A DNA stretch of 64,000 bases, taken from NCBI RefSeq assembly GCF_026072915.1, contig NZ_AP025943.1, forward strand, positions 558,001 through 622,000, given 5' to 3'. Positions 1-8,529 of this stretch are shown here, piece after piece (the first letter of the stretch is position 1; the number at the start of each line of letters is the position of its first letter). This DNA is from Akkermansia biwaensis. Its GTDB lineage: Bacteria > Verrucomicrobiota > Verrucomicrobiia > Verrucomicrobiales > Akkermansiaceae. The position numbers were made by a program, and so were the translations under genes. The notes under the pieces were generated by a model. The model made no database searches, was not told where the DNA came from, and saw nothing but the letters and a program-made list of their open reading frames with translations.

Positions 1-413
1 CTCTCCGCCGTAACAAACAGCTCCGGCTGCGTCAGCATTTTCCAGAAGTAGCCAAAGCACCACGCCTCCACCACCATATAATAAAAAGCCACGGAAGACG
101 GCCCCAGCACCGCCAGCACGCCCAGGAACTTCCACAGCCTGGACCCTTTCGTCAGGTACCAGAATACGCCGGGGGCGCAATGGGCGCCCTGCTGGCCGCC
201 TCTGCGCCCGATGGACCATTCCGCCCACGCCACGGGCACGCCCACCAGAACCAGCATCATGCCGTAAGCCACCATGAACGCCCCGCCGCCGTACTGGGCG
301 GCCAGGCCGGGAAAACGCAAAAAATTGCCCAGCCCCACGGCGCTTCCGGCCACGGCAAGAATCACTCCTATCTTTCCAGACCATTGGTCCTGCTGCGCCT
401 TCAGGGATGACAT
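1..413 (-). CDS. Sodium:neurotransmitter symporter family (SNF) transporter, 5' part only
   Basis: The N-terminal part of a sodium-coupled amino-acid/solute symporter; the gene runs off the left edge. About 137 residues are visible. They open with the SNF pattern: a short hydrophilic start (QQDQWSGKIG), a first membrane helix rich in Ala and Gly, then GSAVGLGNFLRFP, which corresponds to the unwound sodium-binding region of the family (commonly GNxWRFP; here Leu replaces Trp). A second helix around AYGMMLVLVGVPVAWAE and a third around VLAVLGPSSVAFYYMVVEAW follow. The chosen start (413) puts the usual short tail before helix 1. An in-frame ATG at 485 with a purine-rich AGAGGAAG upstream would add 24 residues and is a real alternative. 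The substrate cannot be deduced. It is divergent from the peroxiredoxin gene. Confidence 0.85.
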   Translation of the reverse strand, partial: MSSLKAQQDQWSGKIGVILAVAGSAVGLGNFLRFPGLAAQYGGGAFMVAYGMMLVLVGVPVAWAEWSIGRRGGQQGAHCAPGVFWYLTKGSRLWKFLGVLAVLGPSSVAFYYMVVEAWCFGYFWKMLTQPELFVTAE

Positions 414-548
414 GCAGGCAATACTGACAAAACAAGTCTCGTTTTCAAGAGAAAACAGGCCCTTTTGCCACTTGCGGAACGTCATTGCCACTTGACTTCC
501 TCTCGTTTTTTGGAATCATTCTTTTAGAACCAAACCAAAAAACATATC

Positions 549-1172
549 ATGCTCCTCATCGGAAAACCAGCACCTCATTTCAGTGCAAACGCAGTCGTCA
601 ACGGTACCATCGTCCCGGACTTCAGCCTTGACCAGTTCAAGGGTAAAAAATATGTGATCCTTTTCTTCTATCCGAAGGACTTCACATTCGTGTGCCCCAC
701 GGAACTGATCGGGTTCCAGGAGGCGCTCGGCGAATTCGACAAGCGTGACGTAGCCGTCGTCGGCTGCTCCACGGACAGCGAATTCTCCCACTGGGCGTGG
801 GTGAACACCCCCCGCGAACAGGGCGGCATCCAGGGCGTCAGCTACCCCATCGTGGCCGACATCAACAAGACCATTTCCTCCGACTACGGCGTTTTGGCCG
901 GCAACGAGGAAATCGACGAAGACGGCAACATCGAAGTCTCCGGGGAAATGATCGCCTACCGCGGCCTTTTCCTGATTGACAAGGACGGCATCGTCCGCCA
1001 CCAGCTCATCAATGACTTCCCGCTGGGCCGCTCCATTGAAGAAGCCATCCGCGTCGTGGACGCCCTCCAGCACTTCGAGCTGTACGGAGAAGTCTGCCCG
1101 CTCGGCTGGCACAAGGGTGAAGCCGCCATGACTCCGTCTCACGAAGGCGTGGCCAGCTACCTCAGCAAGTAA
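549..1172 (+). CDS. 2-Cys peroxiredoxin (AhpC/Prx1 type)
   Basis: Thiol peroxidase of 207 residues that would reduce hydrogen peroxide, organic hydroperoxides and peroxynitrite in the cytoplasm. The peroxidatic cysteine sits in the classic DFTFVCPTEL motif (Cys about residue 49). The resolving cysteine is in GEVCPLGWHKG near residue 183, so this is a typical two-cysteine enzyme. The WAWVNTPREQGG stretch after the GCSTDSEFSH motif is characteristic of the family. No ahpF-like reductase lies next to it, so electrons probably come from thioredoxin or an unlinked reductase (inference). It is monocistronic: divergent from the SNF gene and followed by a strong terminator hairpin. AhpC versus Prx1 naming cannot be settled from the sequence alone. 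Confidence 0.93.
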   Translation: MLLIGKPAPHFSANAVVNGTIVPDFSLDQFKGKKYVILFFYPKDFTFVCPTELIGFQEALGEFDKRDVAVVGCSTDSEFSHWAWVNTPREQGGIQGVSYPIVADINKTISSDYGVLAGNEEIDEDGNIEVSGEMIAYRGLFLIDKDGIVRHQLINDFPLGRSIEEAIRVVDALQHFELYGEVCPLGWHKGEAAMTPSHEGVASYLSK

Positions 1173-1192
1173 ACCGCGTTTTAAGCAATTTC

Positions 1193-1226
1193 AAGGCCGT
1201 TCCGCATGTTGCGGAGCGGCCTTTTT
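1193..1226 (+). terminator. Rho-independent terminator after the peroxiredoxin gene
   Basis: Twenty bases after the stop codon there is a hairpin with arms AAGGCCG-T-TCCGC and GCGGA-G-CGGCCTT, a five-base loop, and a run of five T on the plus strand. It also lies just beyond the end of the convergent secreted-protein gene. Confidence 0.85.
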
Positions 1227-1270
1227 GATTTTCCACGCACGCGGGAAGAATCGCGACAACGCCGTCGCCC

Positions 1271-1837
1271 CTATTCCAGAGTTACGTTTACCTTGTTGTT
1301 GGCAATCAAATACTTGATGGCCTCCGCCGCCTGCATCCTGCTCATGGTCCCCTGTTTCACCCGCCGGGACAGTACCTCCACCAGCTTTCCGGCGAGAATA
1401 TCGTCCACCTTTTTAGCTTCCACGGCCAGTTTCAGTTTCTGCATGGCTCCCAGCAGAGCCTTTTGCTCCACTTCCCGTGAAGAAATCTTGGCGCGCGCAT
1501 CCTGCTCCGCCTGGTTGACAAAGGTTCTGGCCTTGGCCCCCTGCCTTTTCTCCCAGGCCTTGCGCGCGGCCCTGGCCTTCGCTTCGGGGTCTTCAATATC
1601 CACCTCGTACTTTTTCCCGTCCTCACCCGTCACGGAAACGGAAGCCGTGCTTCCGGAGGGGGAATGACGCTCCTTGAAGCGTTCAAACCGGGCCTTGGCG
1701 CTTCTGGAGCCGTCCCCGGAATGGGTATAATAACCGGCGGCACGTCCGGTTTCCAAAGAGCGTGAAGGTCCGGCGCCAGCCGAAACGGCAAGAACAGTAA
1801 ATCCAGCACATCCAATAACAAGGTAGTTTTTATTCAT
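1271..1837 (-). CDS. Secreted hypothetical protein, charged and helical
   Basis: I do not recognise the family. The product is 188 residues from the ATG at 1837, which puts an N-terminal hydrophobic segment (YLVIGCAGFTVLAVSAGAG) at the front and suggests export; upstream in-frame starts would bury it. The rest is strongly charged and Lys/Arg/Glu/Ala-rich, predicted alpha-helical, and probably coiled-coil between residues 80 and 160. A short beta-like patch (STASVSVTGEDGKKYEVDI) precedes it. It is convergent with the peroxiredoxin gene and divergent from mscS, so it is probably transcribed alone. Codon use matches its neighbours. Confidence 0.6.
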   Translation of the reverse strand: MNKNYLVIGCAGFTVLAVSAGAGPSRSLETGRAAGYYTHSGDGSRSAKARFERFKERHSPSGSTASVSVTGEDGKKYEVDIEDPEAKARAARKAWEKRQGAKARTFVNQAEQDARAKISSREVEQKALLGAMQKLKLAVEAKKVDDILAGKLVEVLSRRVKQGTMSRMQAAEAIKYLIANNKVNVTLE

Positions 1838-2001
1838 GTTGATCCAACACATTTTCCACCAGGGAAACGGCTCATACCCGCATTTTTGTCTATTTTCAAG
1901 TACATTTCCGCATCTTTTCCAGGAAAATGTTCCCGTCATAAAACGGGGAGAATACGCGCACGCCCCTTGAGCCGCATGAACGCCTTTGCTACACACTTGG
2001 C

Positions 2002-2907
2002 ATGAATGCGGATTTCATGGCAGCAGGCCCCACGGAAGACATATGGACAAAAACCATGGACTTTCTGAACATGCCGGACTGGCTCAAGCTGGAGATGGTG
2101 CAGTCCGCCGGGGCAAAAATCGTGCATGTGATCATCTGGCTGGTCATCAGCTGGATTCTTTTGAAACTGTTTTGCCAGGTGCTCCGCAAAATCACCTCCA
2201 TGAAAATGTCTCCGCAGGCGTCCCGCCTGACGGTGAAAATCGTCAAAAACGCGGGTTATATCATCATCGGCGTGGAGGCCTTCGCCCTGATGGGGTTTGA
2301 CATCCTCACTCTGCTGGGTGCGGCCAGCATCATCGGCGTGGCCGTGGGCTTCGCCTCCCAGACCTCCCTGTCCAACATCATCAGCGGCCTTTTCCTGGTA
2401 GGGGAAAAGCAGATCAACCTGGGAGACATGATTGAAGTGGACGGAATTACCGGCAACGTGGACTCCATCAACCTCATGTCCGTCCAGCTCCGGCTGCCGA
2501 ACAATACCATGGTGCGCATTCCCAATGAAATGATCATCAAGAATCCGGTCAGCAACATCACCCGTTTTTCCACGCGCCGCTGCGATTTGACTTTGGGCGT
2601 GGATTATAACTGCGATATTGAGCACGTCGTAAGCGTCCTTCAAGAAGTAGTCAAGGAAAACAAGCTCTGCCTGGACGACCCGGCGCCACTCATCATGTTT
2701 TCAGGTTTTCAGGACTCTTCCCTGGGTTTCACGGTAGGGGCCTGGTGCCTGAAGGACAACTTCCTGGACTGTCAGAAAACCCTGGCGCACGATATCAAGC
2801 ACCGTTTTGCGGCGGAGGGCATTTCCTTCCCCTTCCCCACCCGCAGCGTGGAGAGCAGAACCCCCATCAGAGTGGAAATCACCGGCACGCCAGAGAAAAA
2901 TCAGTAA
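2002..2907 (+). CDS. Small-conductance mechanosensitive channel (MscS family)
   Basis: Inner-membrane channel that opens under membrane tension and releases osmolytes on hypo-osmotic shock. The 301-residue protein is near the E. coli MscS length. Three membrane helices are seen at about residues 38-58, 83-100 and 103-130. The pore helix carries the Gly/Ala-rich signature (IIGVAVGFASQTSLSNIISG), followed by the beta domain start GDMIEVDGITGNV and a cytoplasmic alpha/beta domain with PNNTMVRIPNEMI. The start at ATG 2002 gives a usual N-terminal tail. It lies 66 bases before pyrH and may be cotranscribed with it. Confidence 0.92.
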   Translation: MNADFMAAGPTEDIWTKTMDFLNMPDWLKLEMVQSAGAKIVHVIIWLVISWILLKLFCQVLRKITSMKMSPQASRLTVKIVKNAGYIIIGVEAFALMGFDILTLLGAASIIGVAVGFASQTSLSNIISGLFLVGEKQINLGDMIEVDGITGNVDSINLMSVQLRLPNNTMVRIPNEMIIKNPVSNITRFSTRRCDLTLGVDYNCDIEHVVSVLQEVVKENKLCLDDPAPLIMFSGFQDSSLGFTVGAWCLKDNFLDCQKTLAHDIKHRFAAEGISFPFPTRSVESRTPIRVEITGTPEKNQ

Positions 2908-2973
2908 AGCTGTTCTTTTTGCTTTCTTTTTCCCCCGTGAAATTTCAATCTTGTCTGCGTAAAAGCCGCATTT

Positions 2974-3699
2974 ATGTCTGACACACCAGCACCTGTTTTT
3001 AAAAGAATACTTCTGAAACTCAGCGGAGAAGCCCTGCGAAGCCCCGGAAGCATGGACAATATCTCTCCGGAAATCGTCGCCCGCATCGCTGAAGAAATCG
3101 CACAGGCGCACCGCGCGGGCGTCCAGATCGGGCTGGTAGTGGGCGGCGGCAACTTCTGGCGCGGCGCCAAGGCCAGCGTGCGCGGCATGGACCGCGCCAC
3201 GGCGGACTACGTGGGCATGCTCGCCACAGTCATGAACGCCCTGGCCCTGCAAAGCGCCCTGGAACGCGCCGGAGTGCCCTGCGTGGTCCAGTCCGCCATT
3301 GAAATGAAAAACGTGGCGGAATCCTTCATCCGCCTGAAAGCCCGCTCCTACCTGGACAACGACAAAATCGTCATCTTCGGCGCCGGCACGGGCAACCCCT
3401 TCTTCTCCACGGACACCACGGCCGCCTTGCGCGCCAGCGAGATCAACGCGGAAGTCGTGATGAAAGCCACCTCCGTGGACGGCGTGTATGATGCGGACCC
3501 CAAGAAAGTTTCCGGGGCCAAGCGCTTTGACTCCATCTCCTACCAGGAATGCCTGGAACGCCAGCTCAAGGTCATGGACTCCACGGCCTTCACCCTCTGC
3601 ATGGACAACAAAAAGCCCATCATCGTATTCGACATGCACACTCCGGGCAACATCACCCGCGCCCTGCTCGGGGAGCCTATCGGCACCACGATTTGCTGA
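2974..3699 (+). CDS. pyrH: UMP kinase
   Basis: Phosphorylates UMP to UDP with ATP in pyrimidine nucleotide synthesis. The 241-residue length is typical of the bacterial hexameric enzyme of the amino-acid kinase fold. Visible landmarks are the N-terminal LLKLSGEAL phosphate-binding strand, the GGGNFWRG loop, the [12 protein letters not shown] helix, [19 protein letters not shown] for substrate binding, and [13 protein letters not shown] near the nucleotide site. It is followed after 56 bases by frr, the usual bacterial neighbour, which supports the assignment. Confidence 0.97.
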   Translation: MSDTPAPVFKRILLKLSGEALRSPGSMDNISPEIVARIAEEIAQAHRAGVQIGLVVGGGNFWRGAKASVRGMDRATADYVGMLATVMNALALQSALERAGVPCVVQSAIEMKNVAESFIRLKARSYLDNDKIVIFGAGTGNPFFSTDTTAALRASEINAEVVMKATSVDGVYDADPKKVSGAKRFDSISYQECLERQLKVMDSTAFTLCMDNKKPIIVFDMHTPGNITRALLGEPIGTTIC

Positions 3700-3755
3700 A
3701 CCCGGCGAAAAAACCTTTCAACCATACAAAAAAAACACTTAGCATCAACCATCAT

Positions 3756-4322
3756 ATGGACGCAGAAACATTACTATTGGAGACGGAGGAAGCCATGCTC
3801 AAGGCCGTGGACTTCGCCAGGCAGGAATTCTCCGGCGTACGCACGGGCAAAGCCTCTCCCGGCCTTGTGGAAAACCTGGACGTGCACGTATCCAGCTACG
3901 GCTCCGTCATGAAGCTGAAGGGCTTGGCCGTCATCAGCACGCCGGAACCCCGCCTCATCCTCATCCAGCCCTTCGACCCCAGCACGGCCCACGACATCGG
4001 CCGCGCCATCAACGAAAGCAAGCTGAACCTCAATCCGATCGTGGAAGGACGCTCCATCCGCCTGCCCATCCCCGCCTTGACGGAAGAACGCCGCAAGGAC
4101 CTGGTGAAGCTCGTCAAATCCCAGGCGGAGGAAGCCCGCGTGCGCGTGCGCGGCGCCCGCAAGAATGGCATGGACTCCGCCAAAAAGCTCAAGACGGACA
4201 ACATCGTCACGGAAGACGGCCAGCGGGACCTGGAAACGCAGATCCAGAAGCTCACGGACAAGTACGTCAAGGAGATTGACGATCTGGTAGCCGCCAAGGA
4301 AAAGGACATCATGACCATCTGA
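3756..4322 (+). CDS. frr: Ribosome recycling factor
   Basis: With EF-G it splits post-termination ribosomes so that they can be reused. The protein of 188 residues from ATG 3756 matches the usual length of about 185; an earlier in-frame start inside pyrH would add an unrelated tail. Family hallmarks visible are FSGVRTGKASPGLVENL, ISTPEPRLILIQPFDPS, IGRAINESKLNLNP, the IRLPIPALTEERRKDLVKLV hinge region, and the C-terminal coiled part ending in KDIMTI. It follows pyrH closely and precedes a bactofilin gene by 35 bases, so the three genes probably form one unit. Confidence 0.97.
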   Translation: MDAETLLLETEEAMLKAVDFARQEFSGVRTGKASPGLVENLDVHVSSYGSVMKLKGLAVISTPEPRLILIQPFDPSTAHDIGRAINESKLNLNPIVEGRSIRLPIPALTEERRKDLVKLVKSQAEEARVRVRGARKNGMDSAKKLKTDNIVTEDGQRDLETQIQKLTDKYVKEIDDLVAAKEKDIMTI

Positions 4323-4357
4323 GCCAGCACCCTTCACCACCCAACCACTTCACGACA

Positions 4358-4678
4358 ATGACAGACAATGTAACGAACTTCCTCGCCTCCGGCATCGAAA
4401 TCAAGGGAACCATCCGTTTCCAGAACGACATGCACATCGACGGAAAAATTGAAGGCGAAATCATTTCCGACAAGGGGAAAGTCACCATCGGTGAAACGGC
4501 CCAGATCAAGGGCGACATCACCGCCGGAGACGTGCGCATCTACGGCAACGTGGAAGGCAAGGTCACTTCCGACCGCTGCGAACTCAAGCAGCAGGCCCGC
4601 GTCGTCGGAGACATGAAGACCCGCAGCCTGGCCATGGAAGAAGGCGCCCATCTGCTGGGCCGCACGGAAATCGGTTAA
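4358..4678 (+). CDS. Bactofilin (polymer-forming cytoskeletal protein)
   Basis: A small protein (106 residues) of the bactofilin family, which forms nucleotide-free filaments on the cytoplasmic face of the membrane and often organises cell-wall enzymes. The core shows the repeating beta-helix rhythm of the DUF583 fold: GIEIKGTIRFQNDMHIDGKIEGEI, then VTIGETAQIKGDITAGDVRIYG and NVEGKVTSDRCELKQQARVVGDM, with Gly and hydrophobic residues recurring every five to six positions. Only short tails flank the core. It is downstream of frr and followed by a terminator. Its cellular role in this organism is unknown. Confidence 0.88.
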   Translation: MTDNVTNFLASGIEIKGTIRFQNDMHIDGKIEGEIISDKGKVTIGETAQIKGDITAGDVRIYGNVEGKVTSDRCELKQQARVVGDMKTRSLAMEEGAHLLGRTEIG

Positions 4679-4699
4679 GGCCCGGAAAACCCCATCTTC

Positions 4700-4733
4700 A
4701 AGCCGTTCCCCCGGAAGGAGGGACGGCTTTTTT
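4700..4733 (+). terminator. Terminator after the pyrH-frr-bactofilin unit
   Basis: A hairpin with outer arms AAGCCGT and ACGGCTT and inner TCCC/GGGA pairing, followed directly by six T on the plus strand, 21 bases after the bactofilin stop. Confidence 0.8.
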
Positions 4734-4866
4734 CATGGCCGGAACCGGAGCGGATATTTCCTTCCGCCGCATTCGGGAAAAGCTTCAGCCGTAAAAGAAG
4801 GAACGCTTCCGTTTCCGGAAACCGGTGCCGCGGAACTACGGCAAACGCAGCCTTCCGGGCGTCCAT

Positions 4867-7386
4867 TTACGGATTCTCCGGACGCACGATGGACCAGGAA
4901 CGGGGCTGGGACGGGTCCAGAATCTTTTTGATAAAGCCATTCACCTGCTCCACAGTCATGTTTTTGATGGCCCGGGTCTGTTTTTCAAAGGCGTCCAGAG
5001 GCAGCCCGAACAGGATATCCAGAGCCAGCATCTGGCACAGCGTGCCGTTGGACTGCATGGCCAGCAGGCGGGAGGAGAGGGCAGAAGCCTTCGTACGCTC
5101 CAGTTCCTCTTCCGTCATGCCTTGTTCATAGATCATGGACAGCGTTTCCCCCAGACGCCTTTCGGCTTCCTCCAGCTGTTCCGGAGACGTCCCCAGGTAA
5201 AAGCAGATGCCTCCGGCATCCATGCCGATGAACAGGGAGGAACTGGCATAATAGGCCAGGCCCGCTTCTTCCCGGATGTTCGTGAACACAGGGCCCGCCA
5301 TGTCTCCGCACCAGGCTTGGAATATCAGGGCCATCGCCATGTCGGGGGAAACCACGTCCACTCCCGGCACGCCCACCACCAGAACGGCCTGCTGCTTGTC
5401 CAGCACGGTCACTTCCCTTCCCGGCTTCAGCGCGGGGGTAGGGGCAAGAGCGGGCGGACTACCTTTTCTCATGGCGCCCAGATGTTTTTCCAGCAGGGGA
5501 AGCACTTCATCCTTCGTCACATCCCCGGAAATGCACAACACGGCATTGGACGCGCAGACGATGCGCCCGTACTGCTTCCGGATGTCCTCCACCGTCAGGG
5601 AGGAAAGGCTCTGCGCCGTTCCCGCCGGGGAATTGCCGTAGGAAACGTTGCCGTAGGCCACGTGCCGCTCCTGTCTGAACGCCACGGAAAGGGGGTCTTC
5701 CATGTCTTCCTCCGCATCCGCCACAAAGGTTTCCTTTTCCTTCAGGAAGGCGTCCTCCGGGAAGGAAGGATTCATCACGACGTCCGCCATCAGTTCCAGG
5801 GCGGAATCCAGGTCTTCCGCCAGCGTCTGGCAGCCCACGCTCAGGGAATTGTTGCCCGTAGAGGTATTGATCGCACCGCCGATGTCTTCCAGAAACCGGG
5901 CAATGTCCGACGCGGACCGCGTGGAAGTCCCCTTAAGCAGGCATTCCGACATCAAATCCGTCACACCCGCATTCTGTTCATTTTCCGCAGGGCATCCGGC
6001 TTTGAACACCAGGCAGACATGCGCCAGCGGCAGCCGGTGGTCTTCCCGGACAACAACTTTCAATCCGTTGGAAAGCACAAGCTCGCTCAGGACGGTATCC
6101 GTCTTCTCACTGCCGGAGGGAACCTCCTCCGCATTGCTGCCCAGCGGGTCCAGGCTGACTTCCGTCACATTCGGGGAGGACAGCCACCCGGCGCACACCC
6201 GGTGCAGGTCTTCCGAGGTCACGCGTTCAATGGCCTCCTGCCATTCGGAGGACAAGTTCAAGTTGCGCGCGCCGAACCAGTCAGCACCCATTTCCGAGGC
6301 CATGCCGGAAGCCGAGCTTTTTCGGCTCAAACGGCTAACTCTTGTCTGCTTGCAGACTCTCTTGAGGTCTTCCGTAAAATCTTCCCGTTCCAGGTCCCGG
6401 AGTTCCTGAAGAACGAGGTCCCGCACCTTGTCCCGCTGGGCGCGGTCCACATCCATGGTGATGGTGAACGCTCCTTCATCGGACTCGGACTGGTTGGAAT
6501 GCACCTCAATGCTGTACACCAGCCCCAGCCGGTCATGGAATTTCTCATAAAACCGCGCGGAACGGCCGCCGCCCAAAATGCTGGCCAGGGCGGACAGCGC
6601 CGGAGTATCCGGATGCGCGGAACAGGGCAGACGCCACGCCAGGCTCAATTTGGAATAAGGCACCGCAAACTCCTTCCGCACCGTCCGGGAACCGAACTGA
6701 TGGGGCTCGTGCGGCAGCGGTTCCCGGTTCAGAGGTCGCGCCTTCAAATCCTCCACCAGCAGTTCCAGGTGGGACAGCACCTCCCTGGCATCCACATCCC
6801 CGGCGATTGAAAGCACCACATTGTTGGGAACATAGCGGGAGGCGTGATACTCCAGCACGTCCTCCCTGGTCAGGGTATCGAACACCGCCGGTTGGCCCAG
6901 TACGGGCCAACGGCGGGGGTGTTTGAGATACAGCGTCTGCATTAAAAGCTGGTAAGCCACGGAATCCGGTTCATCCGCGTACATGGCCATTTCCCGGCGC
7001 ACCACTTCCTTCTCCCGCTCCAGCTCTCCTTCCGGGAAGGTGGGGGAAAACACCAGTTCCGTCAGCAGATTCAGGAAAACCTGCCAGGACTCCGCCGGAC
7101 CGTCTATATAGAAAACGGTGCGGTTGACGCTCGTATAGGCATTCCAATGGCCTCCCCGCTCCTGCACCTTGCGGGCCAGATCCTGCCCGGAGTAATTCTC
7201 CGTTCCCTTGAATACCAGATGCTCCAGCAAATGGGAAATCCCGCTGCCCTGCAAATGCCCCTCATTCATGGAGCCCGTCCCCACCCAATATTGAAGAGAT
7301 ACCACGGGATGGGACTTGTCCTCCTTGATCAAAACCGTCAAACCGTTCCCAAAACGGTGCATCACAGGTTCCTTAACTGAACTCAT
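4867..7386 (-). CDS. M16 family zinc metallopeptidase, two-half fusion
   Basis: A pitrilysin/insulinase-type peptidase of 839 residues made of two M16 halves joined in one chain. The first half carries the inverted zinc motif HLLEH at residues 52-56, with the third ligand Glu at 132 in VVRREM, exactly 76 residues after the second His as the family requires. The second half starts near residue 430 (SNGLKVVVREDHRLPLAHV) and has SECLLKG where the zinc site would be, so it is the non-catalytic partner. No signal peptide is evident at the ATG at 7386, so it is probably cytoplasmic. It is convergent with the bactofilin gene. The substrate is unknown. Confidence 0.93.
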   Translation of the reverse strand: MSSVKEPVMHRFGNGLTVLIKEDKSHPVVSLQYWVGTGSMNEGHLQGSGISHLLEHLVFKGTENYSGQDLARKVQERGGHWNAYTSVNRTVFYIDGPAESWQVFLNLLTELVFSPTFPEGELEREKEVVRREMAMYADEPDSVAYQLLMQTLYLKHPRRWPVLGQPAVFDTLTREDVLEYHASRYVPNNVVLSIAGDVDAREVLSHLELLVEDLKARPLNREPLPHEPHQFGSRTVRKEFAVPYSKLSLAWRLPCSAHPDTPALSALASILGGGRSARFYEKFHDRLGLVYSIEVHSNQSESDEGAFTITMDVDRAQRDKVRDLVLQELRDLEREDFTEDLKRVCKQTRVSRLSRKSSASGMASEMGADWFGARNLNLSSEWQEAIERVTSEDLHRVCAGWLSSPNVTEVSLDPLGSNAEEVPSGSEKTDTVLSELVLSNGLKVVVREDHRLPLAHVCLVFKAGCPAENEQNAGVTDLMSECLLKGTSTRSASDIARFLEDIGGAINTSTGNNSLSVGCQTLAEDLDSALELMADVVMNPSFPEDAFLKEKETFVADAEEDMEDPLSVAFRQERHVAYGNVSYGNSPAGTAQSLSSLTVEDIRKQYGRIVCASNAVLCISGDVTKDEVLPLLEKHLGAMRKGSPPALAPTPALKPGREVTVLDKQQAVLVVGVPGVDVVSPDMAMALIFQAWCGDMAGPVFTNIREEAGLAYYASSSLFIGMDAGGICFYLGTSPEQLEEAERRLGETLSMIYEQGMTEEELERTKASALSSRLLAMQSNGTLCQMLALDILFGLPLDAFEKQTRAIKNMTVEQVNGFIKKILDPSQPRSWSIVRPENP

Positions 7387-7559
7387 ATCTCTTACCGTGC
7401 CTCAAGACGGAGGACGGTGCAAGCCGCCGCTCTGTCCGCACTCCGGCACTGTCAGACTTCTTATGTCCTGCGCGGGCACAAATGAATACAAAAACACCCT
7501 GTAAAAAACATGTTCCAGCCATCTTTTTTTGAACAAATCTTAAAGTCCGCAACTCTATG

Positions 7560-7576
7560 CTGTCGTAGAACGACAG
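7560..7576. promoter_or_regulatory. Perfect inverted repeat upstream of the Cys-rich protein gene
   Basis: Arms CTGTCGT and ACGACAG around a three-base centre (AGA). It lies 50-66 bases upstream of the ATG of the small Cys-rich secreted protein, in a 239-base divergent intergenic region shared with the M16 gene. The short centre and lack of a T run argue for an operator rather than a terminator. The cognate regulator is unknown. Confidence 0.4.
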
Positions 7577-7625
7577 TTAACGCGCTGTCCTCATTAAATA
7601 AACCAACCATAAAGAAATAAACCAT

Positions 7626-7871
7626 ATGAAGAAGATACTCGCTGTAGCAGCTTTCGCATTCGCATTCAGCATCAATGGCTACGCCCAGGAAGCCGCCCCG
7701 GCGGACTCCTCCGCCCCCGCCGCCCAGAAATCCTGCTGCAACGACAAGAAATGCAGCAAGGATGCTCCGTGCGACAAGGACGGCAAGTGCGCCCAGAAAT
7801 GCGACAAGCCCTGCAGCAAGGGAGAAAAGCCCTGCGACTGCTCCAAAAAGGCGGAAGCTCCCAAGGCCTGA
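7626..7871 (+). CDS. Small secreted cysteine/lysine-rich protein, possible metal binder
   Basis: An 81-residue product with a clear signal peptide (KKILAVAAFAFAFSINGYAQ, cleavage after AYGQ-like Ala-Gln), an Ala/Pro linker, then a compact region with nine cysteines spaced every three to six residues among Lys and Asp (SCCNDKKCSKDAPCDKDG, then further KC and PC pairs). This composition resembles small periplasmic metal-chelating or thiol-buffer proteins, but I cannot assign a named family. It is transcribed alone, with an inverted repeat upstream and a strong terminator 29 bases after the stop. The function is inferred from composition only. Confidence 0.75.
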   Translation: MKKILAVAAFAFAFSINGYAQEAAPADSSAPAAQKSCCNDKKCSKDAPCDKDGKCAQKCDKPCSKGEKPCDCSKKAEAPKA

Positions 7872-7899
7872 TCCCACGGAAGCCACTCCCATGCATATG

Positions 7900-7933
7900 A
7901 ACCCTTGCCGGAACGTTTCCGGCAGGGGTTTTC
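7900..7933 (+). terminator. Terminator after the Cys-rich protein gene
   Basis: A 13-bp hairpin whose core arms are TGCCGGAA and TTCCGGCA, extended outward by AACCC/GGGTT pairing, with a four-T tail. Confidence 0.85.
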
Positions 7934-8016
7934 TCCGCCGGACGGAGTGAACAGACTCTTCCCGGTGACCATTAAAATACTTGATTTCAACCTTCAACCC
8001 ATTTTATAAGAAAATC

Positions 8017-8496
8017 ATGAAAGCCACCTCCATCCTCACCATCGGCTGCGCAGCCATCGCGCTCTCCGTTACATCCTGCACCAACTTCGGCTCCCCGAAC
8101 ACTTACAACATGAATGAAATCGGCGGTGTTCAGGAAACCTATTACGGTACGGTCACCAGCGTGGAAACCGTCAAGATCCAGGCCAATAACGCCAATGCCG
8201 GCACCGGCGTGGGCGCCGTGGCGGGCGGTCTTACCGGAGCCATGTTCGGCGGCGGCAACGCCAAGTACGCTACGGCGGCAGGCGGAGCCATCATTGGAGC
8301 CATCGCCGGCAACCAGATTGACAAGGCCGTGAACAACACGACCGGCCAGCGCATCACCGTGCGCCTGAACCAGACGAGAAACGGCACCCGGAACTACACC
8401 GTCGTCCAGCCCGTCGGCAAAAACAACCCCATCTATGTCGGACAGCAGGTTCGCGTCATCATCGGCAACACCGGTTCCCGCGTTCTGGCCTACTAA
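8017..8496 (+). CDS. Glycine-zipper 2TM lipoprotein
   Basis: A 159-residue outer-membrane-type lipoprotein related to the SlyB/17-kDa surface antigen group. The ATG at 8017 gives a short signal sequence ending in the lipobox VTSC, with Cys at about residue 21. Residues 55-105 hold the glycine zipper: GTGVGAVAGGLTGAMFGGG, then AAGGAIIGAIAGNQID, two Gly-every-fourth-residue helices. The C-terminal part (ITVRLNQTRNGTRNYTVVQP) looks like a small beta domain. Such proteins stabilise the envelope, but the exact role is not known. An in-frame ATG 36 bases upstream would spoil the signal sequence. Confidence 0.85.
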   Translation: MKATSILTIGCAAIALSVTSCTNFGSPNTYNMNEIGGVQETYYGTVTSVETVKIQANNANAGTGVGAVAGGLTGAMFGGGNAKYATAAGGAIIGAIAGNQIDKAVNNTTGQRITVRLNQTRNGTRNYTVVQPVGKNNPIYVGQQVRVIIGNTGSRVLAY

Positions 8497-8529
8497 GAAG
8501 CCATTCAGCTATCCAGCCATATCTCCGGC

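Noticed and set aside
4825-6810. Long plus-strand open frame opposite the M16 peptidase gene
   Set aside because: It is His/Gln/Arg-rich, with no motif, and exactly antisense to a convincing M16 gene; it is a codon-bias shadow.
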